Origin: Heliopora coerulea
Lineage: Eukaryota; Cnidaria; Anthozoa; Scleralcyonacea; Helioporidae
Direction of reading: 5' to 3'
Length of the DNA stretch: 64,000 nucleotides
Assembly: GCA_030142905.1 (NCBI GenBank)
Contig: JASJOG010000456.1
Coordinates: 48,501-112,500 of the forward strand
Shown here: positions 11,014-22,696 of the stretch, piece by piece
Numbering within the stretch: position 1 is the stretch's first letter
Layout of the letters: every line of letters begins with the position of its first letter
The notes under the pieces: model-generated
Databases searched by the model: none
The model's input: the letters and a program-made list of their open reading frames with translations, nothing else
Told to the model about the DNA's origin: nothing
Position numbers and translations under genes: made by a program

Positions 11014-14000
11014 CATTTATAACAGCTAGCATACAATGGAATACGGAGGGACTGTGGAACGTTTACCAAAGTGAGGATGCAAAACATCTTGCGGAAAAAT
11101 CGGAGGAGGAAAAACGTCGCCAAGAATGACCGAGAAAAAATTACCCCATATCCTTCCAGCTCCGCAGTCCCTGATATGAGAATCGTACATGGCTTCAACA
11201 TATCACAACTCATGAGAAAAAAGTTGTATGCACGTTTATACCAGGTAAAAATAAATGTATGTCAGTGGTAGTAATCTAGATATTTTGGAACTTATTAGAT
11301 AAACTGCAACTGCAAACATAGGTTCCTGTAAAGCTGTTAAGAACTGAGGATGGAGGTGGCTTTCGTGATTGGAGAATAACTCACAAATGATTCAAGATGT
11401 TGTAAGCAGCACCAGGCAGTTTTGGATTCACGCTTACAGTGCATTCAAACTAACAAAGTATTTGAATGATTAACTGGTCCAAAAACGTCTCAAAAATTTT
11501 TTGAATCTTGCAGGATTTAGTGAAGAAACATGTGTTTTGGCTGTCACTTGTTACCCAAATAAAAAACTAGGAAAATGCAAAACATAAATGAAAACAAAAT
11601 ATAAGTAATAATAACTGTCTAGAGCCACGACAATTTTAAATGCAGGTTGGTTACAGAGTCTTTATTGTAAATCCTAAAAAGATTTGATACTCTTTTTCAT
11701 ACATATTTACTAATATCTATCTAAAAATGGACCTTGCTTTCTCAAATTTACATGTCACAGTTTTACATGTTAATCATCAAAATTAAATTTTGTTAACATG
11801 AGTTGTCTAATCCTATTATGCATCATTTTCTAAACACTGAAGTTTCGGTTGCTTAACCTCGATTGTTTAGCACATCTTGACTCTGGAACAGGAAAAATCA
11901 ATACTCTACAATTCAACACATTCTGAATCAAATCTAGGCCCAGGAGAACTTGGCTGCTGTCACTCCATGGTTATGCGTTTCGTGATTCCGGATGGCTCGG
12001 TTTCTTTCACTGCACCAGCTGGCATTTTGGCATTTCATGGTTATGGATGATATGTCGTTGAAACATTCTCTGCCATTGGTTGGGTGTGCTCGGATCCATT
12101 ATAATCATTGCATTCTCCTACATTTACTGGTTGTAAATGGCTCGATTGTTGTCAGTAAATTCTAAGGTACTGCCGCATCTGGATGGAGCGACTGTTCTTA
12201 TCACATTTGCATGGTCACTTGTAGGATCTAAATGGATCCATTGTGGTCATCGAGTTTTCTATCATTTGCTGCATGTACAAGAAGAGACTGCTGCCATAAG
12301 GACAACACAGAAATAATAATAATAATAATAATAATAAAGTGGAGCCAGGGTAATTTAGCATCATGTCAAGACGTGCTAAAGTAGAATGCATAATCCGTCT
12401 TGCGTTATCCATTATACACGGACTAATAACCAGACGTATTTAAAGCGCCTTTGGCTCAAGTTGAGCTCTCCTGGATGGATTCTGTCTTTTGCACGGAAAA
12501 CGGCCGATCAGGTGTTTGTCCATGTATATAATGATTCTCAGATTCACCGTGCAAAGTAAATGTTCACATTCACATAACTAGTAAAGATTCTTCACATCTG
12601 GTAATCTAGTTCCTATGTGTGTATCAGAAGAGGTAACTAAAAGATCATTTTCCTGCTAATTGTTTTGTTTGTTTGTTTTTGTCATTTTCTTAATTGATTA
12701 AAGAAAAAACGTTACTTTATTCTAATTTCTGAAAACAAAGGTGAAAATTTAAACCTGAAAGTTGTAGGACAGTGGGCAACCCATGTTTCGCGCTACAACA
12801 CAAGTACACCAAGCCGTAACCCTTGCTATTTCCCCGAGATTTTACAGCTCATGAAATGCTTAGGAGGATGTCAGAAAATTACGGTATGAAGAATAGATTC
12901 ACGTTTGGAGCCACTCCCTTAGGTATGTTGGCGATTGATCAACCATCTCCATTCCATTCTAACGTCCTTCACATAGTGGTGTATACGTGGCCGTGGTACC
13001 AAGACTTCGTCAAAGTCTTTCTCTGCGTTGCAGATGTTAATTGTGCAATAATTTCGTTCCTATTTCCGATTTCAGGGGCTATACCGCCAAATCCATCTGT
13101 CACAATCACATTTACAAACGCCCATTAATTTCAAGATCGATCTGTTACTCTTTGCTTGAAAACCTGGCAACGGACGAGGGAACTTTGAACACAATTTTCG
13201 TAAGGATCTAAGTTTAACAATCCCACAGTACACAGATAGCTCTTCATTCAAGAATTTCGTATTTCATTACATAATGTCCAGGTTAGAAAACTGTCTTACC
13301 TGTGTGACTAAACTTGTTTACTTTTTGTTCTTTCGATCCAGATGGTTTTCTGTCCACCATCCATTGTAGCTCTTCTCTCTAAATCCTGGAACGCCTTTCT
13401 GAAAGAAAAAAGGATCACTCGGTCCTTTCCAGCTAAATTAGCAACTTCGTTTCGTCAATTGGCGAGGGTTTTTCTTCATGAAGGCTTTGTGCATCCCACG
13501 AGGAGATTGCGTCAGCTCTTTGCACGGTGTATGCGGCATATACAGGTCAGCGGCTGTACATCTTAAGTGAAGTCAAAGGTTGAAACATCCAAAACGGCCT
13601 GCGCCAACTGCGAGAAGTTTTGGCCTAAAAAAATATTACATCGCCCAAGTTCCAATGTGAGATATAGGAATGAAGGAGAATTTTCACCTTCTCTCGTATT
13701 AATCAAAATAAAGCAACTCACCTATAACAACCAACAAGAAAATTGATCTCATATTCTGTGCCTTGGGCAAGGCTGCATTCCCTAACTGTTTTTGCACGAC
13801 AAGACGAAACTCGAATCCTCCAGTTGCTCGATTATGATCGCGGTCGTTTTAAGCCACGACAAACCAGAATGAAGTAGCTTGTGGGTTCGTGTCTCGCCAC
13901 CACACGCAACACCAGTAAAGAAGTAGAACGATGTTTCATTTAAAGTCGACTTTTAAAGCTTTCCTCGATCATCTTGTGCTTGGTAGTTGGCGCAAATGAA

Positions 14001-14169
14001 GCTGACGGGTACGAGACAAGGGGAAACTCCATCTTCATTCTCCATACGGTTGTTCGCGCAAAACCCACCTCAGGGAAGGCAATGGCTTTTTAAATGTTTC
14101 CAACCTTGTCTTCTGGTTATCAGTGATCACTTCATTCAACACTTTGCTTACGGTATGGCTTTGTAGAAA
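11014..14169. other. intergenic, no supported gene
   Basis: Contains an (AAT)n tract at 12311-12338. Short open stretches at 12823-13128 and 13342-13566 have neither domains nor paired splice sites in frame. Nothing else was recognised. Confidence 0.45.
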
Positions 14170-14756
14170 TTTCAATCACGTTTTCCTTGAACGTACTTCA
14201 GTTTCGATCAACATTTTCATCACGTTCCCACGGCGTCTTTCCCTTGGACTTAGATCATGGTCTTCAGGGATGTTACAATTGGTGTCTTCATAATATTGTT
14301 AACGGCTGGCACCTCACCTTTCCACTTTGATCATGTTTTCAGTCGCGATATTCTCGATCACTATTTTCATCACGATGCTTACGGCTCCTTTCCTTTCCAC
14401 GTCGATCACGCCCTTAGTGAATGTTCCGATCACTACATTGATCAATGGACTTTTGATGTCTTTCGTTTCGACTTCCAACACATACTTCACGAACGTCGGC
14501 AGCACAGCTTTCATCATATCCTTTAAGGTGTCTTTCCTTTAGACCTTCATCATGATCTTCATGCGGTTCTCGCAGTTTACTTTAATCGCTGTGCTTACAG
14601 CGTCTTCCCAGTCGGCTTCGATAGTATACTTCGCGACGGTCCCGATTACTGCTTTTATCACTTTGATTACAGCGTCTTCGCTTTTGATTTTAATCATGTG
14701 CTTGGTCAACTTCCCGATCACTACTTAGTCTTTCATCACGTTGCTTAAGTACCGTT
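14170..14756. repeat. diverged block of the 72-bp tandem array (block I)
   Basis: Degenerate units with the same phrases as the main array (GATCACTA, TTTCATCAC, TTGCTTACGGC, CTTTCC) recur at about 72-bp spacing. On the minus strand they still encode the SEDAVIKVIKAVIG and EDAVSTAIKV type pattern of the 24-residue repeat. It ends at 14757 with TCCATATAATCGC, the reverse of the motif that begins the other blocks. Confidence 0.65.
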
Positions 14757-14810
14757 TCCATATAATCGCTCACGATCGCTATTGATCGCCAGCAATTCAG
14801 TGTGATCGAC

Positions 14811-15300
14811 GGCGCTAATTTCGAAACAGTAGACGGTCGGACACCTTGATGGTCGGACACATCATTACCCTAGATTCCATACCTCAGAAGGAGGTCATTG
14901 CGCCCGTAGGGTTAAAGATATTTTTTTTTCGGGCTTTTTTGTTAACGTAAGCTGCTGGTCGATAGCGTGGTCTAGTGGATAACTCAATGTCGTACAGTGC
15001 TAAAGAGTGTGGATCGAACCGTGTATAGAACAGTTTATCTTGACTTACGTTTTCATGTCGTAATTTCTTCTTCATCTTCTTTAAACAGTAAGGTTAAAGT
15101 TCCTTATAATTTATATAATTTATTTTGTTTTTTTAACGTTAAAATTTACTTTTGGTTAGGGTTAGGGTTAGGGCTACGGTTAGGTTTACGATTAGGGTTA
15201 GATTTAGATTTAGTGGTTTAATGTCAAATAAACTTTGCTATGATGTGTCCGACCATCAAGGCGGTGCTCGACAGTCTACGGTTTCGAAGCATGCATCGAC
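14811..15300. mobile_element. inverted-repeat element with telomere-like core
   Basis: Imperfect inverted ends of about 50 bp (14811-14868 and 15239-15300) share CTTGATGGTCGGACACATCA and its complement. They flank about 370 bp containing TTAGGG-type repeats and no ORF. It is probably a non-autonomous DNA element or fold-back repeat inserted between blocks of the 72-bp array. Confidence 0.6.
15154..15213 (+). repeat. interstitial telomere-like (TTAGGG)n tract
   Basis: Reads GGTTAGGGTTAGGGTTAGGG and then degenerate GGTTAGG, GATTAGGG and GATTTAG units, about 60 bp in all. A weaker TTAGG-like patch occurs at 3567-3590. TTAGGG is the ancestral metazoan and cnidarian telomere repeat. Confidence 0.85.
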
Positions 15301-15904
15301 GGGGATTATATGGAAACACTTTCCAGCGATCTGGCGAGCGTAAAGAATCGCGATCGCCAACGATTGCCGGGATAGAAAATGTTCTATCCCAGTGATAGAC
15401 AGCGATCGTGGGCAATCATACAGAAAAAAAATTCGGCGATCGAGCGGTCGAAATATATCTCAATATGCAATGCATTTCTTGTTACCGTCGCAACGTGTAG
15501 TGTCTGTTGTGAAAGAAAAAAACGAAGTACTTTCTGTCGAACAGACGAAGCTCTTCAAAAAGCGTGTGATAAAGTCCTTGCCGTTTTATCTTTTTAAATA
15601 TTCTTCGAACCCAAATGCGATGCTTTCTTCGGTTTTTCTCGATGAGCTGTCTTCCTTTTAAATGTAGAAGTAACAAATAATTTGCTTGAAGTAACAATTT
15701 GTCTTTGTTCTCCATCTTTTACAAGATACAACAAATGCCGTGTGCTAGTGTATTCGCGAATGCGCTTTGATCCTGATATTTGTTAAACTACACATTTATG
15801 GGAAAGCTGACGTGCAGTAAACCAAGCGACCATATGGAAACAAATACTTGCCGTTGATAGCGATCGACAGAAATTGTTCGGAAGAATGATTTCAAGGATC
15901 CAGC

Positions 15905-16430
15905 GATCAATAGCGATTGCCGGCGATTATATGGACCCAGCCTTTATGGCGTCTCTTCTTATGTCTTTGACTACGTGAATAATGATACTATCACTACTTT
16001 CATTGCTTTGCTTATGGCGTTTGCCCTTTCGCCTTTGATGAGATGCTTTTTGAACGTCTTGATCGCTACTTTCGTCACTTTCCTTACGGTGCGTTTTCTT
16101 TCGGCTTCGACCAAGTGCTTTGTAAAGGTCTCGGTCGCTACCATCATCACTTTGCTTAAGGCGTCTTCCCCTTCGGCTTCGATGACTTGCTCCATCAACC
16201 TCTTGATTACTACTTTTTAAACTTTGCTTACGGCGTCTTCCCTTTCGGCTTTGATGACTTGCTCCACGAATTTCTCCATTACTTCTTTCACCACTTTGTT
16301 TACGGAGTCTTCCGGCGTTAGAGCTTTGATCATGTGCTTGGTCAACACACCGCTAATTACTTTCATCACGTTACTTTCGGCATTTCTTCTTTGGACTTCG
16401 ATCATGTTTCTTTCGGATGAATGGTTTCAG
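15905..16430. repeat. diverged block of the 72-bp tandem array (block II)
   Basis: Begins with GCGATCAATAGCGATTGCC and GGCGATTATATGG, as does block III at 16436 (GCGATCAATAGCGATCGCC), so the array start itself was duplicated about 531 bp apart. The minus strand encodes EDALSKVMM and EDAVSKV type repeats with stops between them. Confidence 0.75.
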
Positions 16431-16441
16431 CAATCGAGCGA

Positions 16442-17479
16442 TCAATAGCGATCGCCAGCGATTATTTGGAAACCAGCCTTTACAGCGTCGCTTCTTATGA
16501 CTTCGACTACGTATTTCATAATGACTTCTATCACTACTTTCATTGCTTTGCTTTTGGCGTTTTCTCTTTCGGCTTCGATAACTTGTTCCATCAACGTCTT
16601 GGTCACTATTTTCATCACTTTGGTTACGGCGTCTTCTCTTTCGGCTTTGACGACTTGCTTCATCAACGTCTTGATCACTACTTTCGTCTTTTTGCTTACG
16701 GCGTTTTCTGTTTCGGCTTTGACGACTTGCTTCATGAACATCTTGATCACTACTTTTATCTTTCTGCTTATGGCATCTTCCCTTTTGGCTTTCATGACTT
16801 GCTTCATTAACGTCTTGATCACTACTTTTATCATTGTGCTTATGGCGTCTTCCCTTTTGGCTTTGATGACTTGCTTCATCAACATCTTGATCACTACTTT
16901 TATCTTTCTGCTTATGGCGTCTACCCTTTTGGCTTTGATGACTTGCTTCATCAACATCTTGATCACTACTTTTATCTTTTTGCTTACGGCGTTTTCTGTT
17001 TCGGCTTTGACGACTTGCTTCATGAACATCTTGATCACTACTTTTATCTTTCTGCTTATGGCACCTTCCCTTTTGGCTTTCATGACTTGCTTCATCAACA
17101 TCTTGATGACCACTTTCGTCTTTTTGCTTACGACGTCTTCCCTTTTGGCTTTGATGACTTGCTTCATCAACGTCTTGATCACTACTTTTATCATTTTGCT
17201 TATGGAGTCTTCCCTTTTGGCTTTGATGACTTGCTTCATCAACATCTTGATCACTACTTTTATCTTTCTGCTTATGGCGTCTACCCTTTTGGCTTTGATG
17301 ACTTGCTTCATCAACATCTTGATCACTACTTTTATCTTTTTGCTTATGGCGTCTTCCCTTTCGGCTTTGACCACTCGCTTCATCAATATCTTGATCACTA
17401 CTTTTATCTTTTTGCTTATGGCGTCTTCCCTTTTGGCTTTGACTACTTGCTTCATCAACGTCTTGATCACCACTTTCAC
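16442..17479 (-). CDS. longest minus-strand frame of the 72-bp array (345 codons)
   Basis: Contains about 14 repeats of the 24-residue unit (VIKxLMKQVxKAKREDAIS). It runs out of the array into unique-looking sequence ending AGFQIIAGDRY. Its apparent start lies inside a repeat after a stop, so it is more likely a piece of a once-longer repeat protein than a complete gene. Plus-strand frames of similar length overlap it (16497-17507, 16871-17647) and cannot be excluded by openness alone. Confidence 0.3.
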   Translation of the reverse strand: MKVVIKTLMKQVVKAKREDAISKKIKVVIKILMKRVVKAEREDAISKKIKVVIKMLMKQVIKAKRVDAISRKIKVVIKMLMKQVIKAKREDSISKMIKVVIKTLMKQVIKAKREDVVSKKTKVVIKMLMKQVMKAKREGAISRKIKVVIKMFMKQVVKAETENAVSKKIKVVIKMLMKQVIKAKRVDAISRKIKVVIKMLMKQVIKAKREDAISTMIKVVIKTLMKQVMKAKREDAISRKIKVVIKMFMKQVVKAETENAVSKKTKVVIKTLMKQVVKAEREDAVTKVMKIVTKTLMEQVIEAERENAKSKAMKVVIEVIMKYVVEVIRSDAVKAGFQIIAGDRY

Positions 17480-19693
17480 CTTTTTGCTTACGGCGTCTCC
17501 CCTTTAGGCTTTGACGACTTGCTTCATCAAATTCTAGATCCCTACTTTCGTCTTTTTGCTTATGGCGTCTTCCCTTTTGGCTTTGACGACTTGCTTCATC
17601 AACGTTTTGATCAGTACTTTTATCTTTTTGCTTATGGCGTTTTGTGATTCGGCTTTGACGACTTGCTTCATCAATGTCTTGACCACTACTTTCGTCTTTT
17701 TGCTTACGACGTCTTCCCTTTTGGCTTTGATAACTTGCTTCATCAACGTCTTGATCACCACTTTCACCTTTTTGCTTACGGCGTCTCCCCTTTAGGCTTT
17801 GACGACTTGCTTCATCAAATTCTAGATCCCTACTTTCGTCTTTTTGCTTATGGCGTCTTCCCTTTTGGCTTTGACGACTTGCTTCATCAACGTTTTGATC
17901 AGTACTTTTATCTTTTTGCTTATGGCGTTTTGTGATTCGGCTTTGACGACTTGCTTCATCAATGTCTTGACCACTACTTTCGTCTTTTTGCTTACGACGT
18001 CTTCCCTTTTGGCTTTGATAACTTGCTTCATCAACGTCTTGATCACCACTTTCACCTTTTTGCTTACGGCGTCTCCCCTTTAGGCTTTGACGACTTGCTT
18101 CATCAAATTCTAGATCCCTACTTTCGTCTTTTTGCTTATGACGTCTTCCCTTTTGGCTTTGACTACTTGCTTCATCAACGTCTTGATCACCACTTTCACC
18201 TTTTTGCTTACGGCGTCTCCCCTTTAGGCTTTGACGACTTGCTTCATCAACGTCTTGACCACTACTTTCGTCTTTTTTCTTACGACGTCTTCCCTTTTGG
18301 CTTTGATAACTTGCTTCATCAACGTCTTGATCACCACTTTCACCTTTTTGCTTACGGCGTCTCCCCTTTAGGCTTTGACGACTTGCTTCATCAAATTCTA
18401 GATCCCTACTTTCGTCTTTTTGCTTATGGCGTCTTCCCTTTTGGCTTTGACGACTTGCTTCATCAACGTTTTGATCAGTACTTTTATCTTTTTGCTTATG
18501 GCGTTTTGTGATTCGGCTTTGACGACTTGCTTCATCAATGTCTTGACCACTACTTTCATCTTTTTGCTTACGACGTCTTCCCTTTTGGCTTTGACGACTT
18601 GCTTCATCAACGTCTTGATCACTACTTTTATCTTTTTGCTTATGGCGTCTTCCCTTTTGGCTTTGACGACTTGCTTCATCAACGTCTTGATCGCCACTTT
18701 CACCTTTTTGCTTACGGCGTCTCCCCTTTAGGCTTTGACGACTTGCTTCATCAAATTCTAGATCCCTACTTTCGTCTTTTTGCTTATGACGTCTTCCCTT
18801 TTGGCTTTGACTACTTGCTTCATCAACGTCTTGATCACCACTTTCACCTTTTTGCTTACGGCGTCTCCCCTTTAGGCTTTGACGACTTGCTTCATCAACG
18901 TCTTGACCACTACTTTCGTCTTTTTGCTTACGACGTCTTCCCTTTTGGCTTTGACGACTTGCTTCATCAACGTCTTGATCACCACTTTCACCTTTTTGCT
19001 TACGGCGTCTCCCCTTTAGGCTTTGACGACTTGCTTCATCAAATTCTAGATCCCTACTTTCGTCTTTTTGCTTATGGCGTCTTCCCTTTTGGCTTTGACG
19101 ACTTGCTTCATCAACGTTTTGATCAGTACTTTTATCTTTTTGCTTATGGCGTTTTGTGATTCGGCTTTGACGACTTGCTTCATCAATGTCTTGACCACTA
19201 CTTTCGTCTTTTTGCTTACGACGTCTTCCCTTTTGGCTTTGATAACTTGCTTCATCAACGTCTTGATCACTACTTTTATCTTTTTGCTTACGGCGTCTTC
19301 CCTTTTGGCTTTGACTACTTGCTTCATCAACGTCTTGATCACCACTTTCACCTTTTTGCTTACGGCGTCTCCCCTTTAGGCTTTGACGACTTGCTTCATC
19401 AATGTCTTGACCACTACTTTCGTCTTTTTGTTTACGACGTCTTCCCTTTTGGCTTTGATAACTTGCTTCATCAACGTCTTGATCACTACTTTTATCTTTT
19501 TGCTTATGGCGTCTTCCCTTTTGGCTTTGATAACTTGCTTCATCAACGTCTTGATTACCACTTTCACCTTTTGGCTTACGGCGTCTTCCCTTTTGGCTTT
19601 GACTACTTGCTTCATCAACGTCTTGATCACCACTTTCACCTTTTTGCTTACGGCGTCTCCCCTTTAGGCTTTGACGACTTGCTTCATCAAATT

Positions 19694-20305
19694 CTAGATC
19701 CCTACTTTCGTATTTTTGCTTATGGCGTCTTCCCTTTTGGCTTTGACGACTTGCTTCATCAACGTTTTGATCAGTACTTTTATCTTTTTGCTTTCGACGT
19801 CTTCCCTTCTGGCTTTGACGACTTGCTTTATCAACGTCTTGATCACTACTTTCGTCTTTTTTCTTATGGCTTCTTCCCTTTTGGCTTTGATGACTTGCTT
19901 CATCAACGTCTTGATCACTACTTTCGTCTTTTTGCTTACGGCATCTTCCCTTTTGGCTTTGACGACTTGCTTCATTAACATCTTGATCACTGCTTTCATC
20001 TTTCTGCTTATGGTGTCTTCCCTTCCGGCTTTGACGACTCGCTTCATCAACGTTTTGATCAGTACTTTTATCTTTTTGCTTATGGCGTTTTCTCTTTCGG
20101 CTTTGACGACTTGCTTCATCAACGTTTTGATCACTACTTTTATCTTTTTGCTTATGGCGTCTTTCCTTTTGGCTTTGATGACTTGCTTCATCAACGTCTT
20201 GATCCCTACTTTTGTCTTTTTGCTTACGGCGTTTTCTCTTTTGACTTTTACTTTTATCACTGTTCTTATGCTCTCTTTCTTTTCGACTTTCACCTCGCTT
20301 TTCAT
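19694..20305 (-). CDS. repeat-encoded Lys-rich protein, possible exon start
   Basis: On the minus strand an ATG at 20305 directly follows a splice-acceptor-like TGTAATTTTAG and opens 203 codons. A short lead-in (MKSEVKVEKKES) is followed by 24-residue repeats of the type KVVIKTLMKQVVKAKREDAI plus SKK. The repeat alternates hydrophobic and Lys/Glu/Arg positions and looks like an amphipathic helix. Diverged blocks I and II keep EDA(V/I)SK and the I/V/M/L pattern in this frame, which favours it over the plus-strand frames. No known domain was recognised. The frame ends at a TAG in the unit variant that recurs in the array, so if it was a gene it is truncated here. Confidence 0.4.
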   Translation of the reverse strand: MKSEVKVEKKESIRTVIKVKVKRENAVSKKTKVGIKTLMKQVIKAKRKDAISKKIKVVIKTLMKQVVKAERENAISKKIKVLIKTLMKRVVKAGREDTISRKMKAVIKMLMKQVVKAKREDAVSKKTKVVIKTLMKQVIKAKREEAIRKKTKVVIKTLIKQVVKARREDVESKKIKVLIKTLMKQVVKAKREDAISKNTKVGI

Positions 20306-21362
20306 CTAAAATTACATTGAAGCATAAACATTGTTCATTTAAAGTATTTGTGAAATAAAGAAAGAATCGACCTTATAAAATTTTCTTCCGAAAGTAGATT
20401 CATAATAACGAAGAAACCCGTTCAATATTTTTTTTTTATCAGTTTTCATTGTGTAGATATAAGCATTTAAAATATATGAATGATGACATCACAAAGTGAA
20501 AAGGTTTTGGCAGAAATACGTTGCCATTGTTTTTTAAATCACCACTACAATTCTTTCGAGGCGGGAGCTCTCCCTTTGAACAAAACATGGCTGCTTTACA
20601 GTTTGTCAAAGTATCGATGTGCCAAGTATAATATTTAAAAATTCAGCAAGAGTGCTTTATCAGGTTCAAAACACGAGATGTTCACCGAGTGTCTTAGGTC
20701 CGATGAAGCACGTACTGCGAGTTATTTAAATGACTTCAAAAACAAACCTCTAAATACACTAATTCGTGAAGGTTTGAAAATTGTTTTCTAGGCCAAAGGA
20801 AGTGGAGAAGAAAATAAGTGTCTTTTTATCACATTTAAAGAAGAGATGCGGTTATGATTCTCATTTGCATTTTGTTCATGAATTATTAATGACTTTTGGA
20901 AATTTTTTGACGCACCATGACAACATGTTAGGTCTCAAGCAATAATAATGTACAAACGAGTACTAGCTCCATTTTCAAGTAAGACTTATACTTGGAATTC
21001 AGGACATAATATCAAAGCCATACCCTGAACAAAGCCAGCAACGATTGTTTACGAAACGCGAAAATTACAGAACAAAAGATTCTGGAACAAAGTGTGTTTC
21101 CATGGTAACTGTAAAAAATTTGTCTGGTCTGTAGACCACTAAAATGGTCAAATTAACCTCATGTTTGTCATCATTCAGGTTATATATTACAAAATATCCC
21201 CACTTTGATGTTTTTCTGGGAAAGCGTGCCCACATTGTGACGTCATTGTAATAAGATTTAAAATGTTTTTCTCGACAACGGCAACTGATGAAGAAATAAT
21301 TTAAATGGTATTCTTCATTATTCATAAATCACAAAGAAAAAGAATATAGAAGGTTATTTTGT
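20306..21362. other. intergenic, no gene seen
   Basis: No coding exon was recognised. The minus-strand open stretch at 21065-21325 has no recognisable domain or splice support. Confidence 0.45.
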
Positions 21363-21620
21363 TCACTTCATGCTCACATGTTACCCTGAGGATGATTCTG
21401 AAATAGAGTCCAAACACCGCACATCGTAACTGGTATCGAGTGTTAAGTTGCCGAGAGAATCTCTCGCGCACTTAAATTGGATAAAACAAGCATACTGTCC
21501 CCAGGTGACTCGATAACTTAACTGGTAGAGCAGTGGTCCGGAAACCCGAAGAGTGGAGTTCAAATCTCGCTCAAGTCAACTTTTTTAGTTGACTTTAGCA
21601 GTGTAAGTCAATTCATGAAA
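21363..21620 (+). mobile_element. tRNA-derived SINE copy
   Basis: Starts with GAGGATGATTCTGAAATAGA, has GTTAAGTTGCCGAGAGAAT, an A-box-like GATAACTTAACTGGTAGAGC, a B-box-like GAGTTCAAATCTCGCTC and GTCAACTTTTTTAGTTGAC. It belongs to the same family as the cluster at 4.3-5.1 kb. Confidence 0.75.
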
Positions 21621-22609
21621 TATTAAATAAGACAGCTGACTCCCAATTCGACTCAACCTCTTGAAATGGTAGTACAAGCAAAATGATAAAGTGGGAGATA
21701 CATTATTCGTTTGACTGAGCAATCGTGAAATTTAACGATTATTAGGGTCGCTAATGGTTTTTGGCTACCCTGTTCAATGTCCCATAGGAAAACAAAGAAA
21801 CCTCTCAATTAATGACTGATCCCCAACAAGTGTTAATGTGTTAATATCTTGGGGAGGCATTGGGCAAGGATAAAAATTGGAGGGGCCCAGGCCAAGTTAT
21901 TTTTCCTTTAAAAGCAAACGTTTCTAAGCATTCGGCCATATTTGCAATTTGGCCATATTTGCAATTTGGGCATATCTGCAAACGTATATTAAATATCTGG
22001 CAAACAAAATAACACAAACTCGACTTACATAATTTTGCTCCCTGCATTCGTTAATTCATAAATAATAAAATTCATAAGTAATAAAATTCATTTGTTATGG
22101 ACTAACCCCGTAAAATTTTATTAGTCATAGCAATTATGGATACCTTTCCTAATTCAGAACTTCCTACGCAAGCACTCGTCCCCCTTTCCTCGGTAAAAGT
22201 TCACTGACGTACCCAAAATTTAGAGATATTGACCACTACTACATTCGCCCCACCCGGGCCACCAGACCCCAGGGGACAAAAAATCCTGTATTGAATAAGT
22301 TAAATGTCTGTAGATATGTTGAGTTCGGGAGTCACATCATCACCCCAAGATTTCGTTCTAAAATGAAAAGAATTTTTCCACTTACACAAATCATTACTTC
22401 AACTCTATGTAAATGATCAGTTCATGATCCGTAAGATAAGGGTAAAGATGTTTTTCTTATATTTCGCTCTACGATTCAGTGAGGAATGAGTTAGCTGTCA
22501 CAAGCGTTTCCTTTTCATAGTGTATATGATTTATGTTATGTGAGTTAAACAGTTTTAATTAATATAATTTAGTTCTATAATCTTTTTTAATTTAAAAATA
22601 TTTCCTCAC
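21621..22609. other. probable intron or intergenic sequence
   Basis: If the exons at 22610-22696 and 23226-23516 belong to one gene, the next minus-strand exon lies in or beyond this stretch. I could not place it. GCCATATTTGCAATTTGG is locally repeated at 21935-21970. Confidence 0.4.
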
Positions 22610-22696
22610 CAAATGTATTGCTTTCTTCTTTAATTGACTGAGGATCATGGTCAATTTCAACTAGATCTTGTTCTCCATGGCTACCACTGCTCCGTT
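22610..22696 (-). CDS. short exon downstream of the Death-domain exon
   Basis: On the minus strand, acceptor GTTACAG precedes 22696 and donor TTTG/GTGAGG follows 22610. The 87 bases are open and run phase 1 to phase 1, exactly compatible with the phase-1 end of the 23226-23516 exon. It encodes an acidic, Ser-rich linker (RSSGSHGEQDLVEIDHDPQS then IKEESNTF). This is low-complexity linker sequence with no domain, as often found between a Death domain and a following domain. The next exon was not found. Confidence 0.6.

Larger units (their letters stand above)
16436..20305. repeat. main 72-bp tandem array with 288-bp higher-order units
   Basis: About 53 units of 72 bp. A typical unit includes GGCTTTGACGACTTGCTTCA, TCAACGTCTTGATCACTACT and TTTATCTTTTTGCTTATGGC. 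Units carrying TCTAGATCCCTAC occur near 17533, 17821, 18109, 18397, 18757, 19045 and 19693. The spacings are 288, 288, 288, 360, 288 and 648, all multiples of 72, which shows higher-order amplification in blocks of four (sometimes five or nine) units. The period is divisible by three, so several frames stay open on both strands. Confidence 0.95.

Noticed and set aside
15154..15213. Chromosome end or fusion point
   Set aside because: The telomere-like tract is short, degenerate and enclosed by inverted repeats of a small element.
16497..17507. Long plus-strand ORFs of the 72-bp array (336, 258, 267 codons and others)
   Set aside because: They are by-products of a 72-bp period divisible by three. 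The minus-strand frame has the acceptor-plus-ATG start and the better conserved pattern in diverged blocks.
16436..20305. CRISPR array
   Set aside because: Units are contiguous without unique spacers, and the sequence is eukaryotic.
21065..21325. 86-codon minus-strand ORF
   Set aside because: No domain or splice sites; likely a chance frame.
22023..22047. Micro-exon of the Death-domain gene (GCAG acceptor and GTAAGT donor 13 bases apart)
   Set aside because: Too short and unsupported; it would need transcript evidence.
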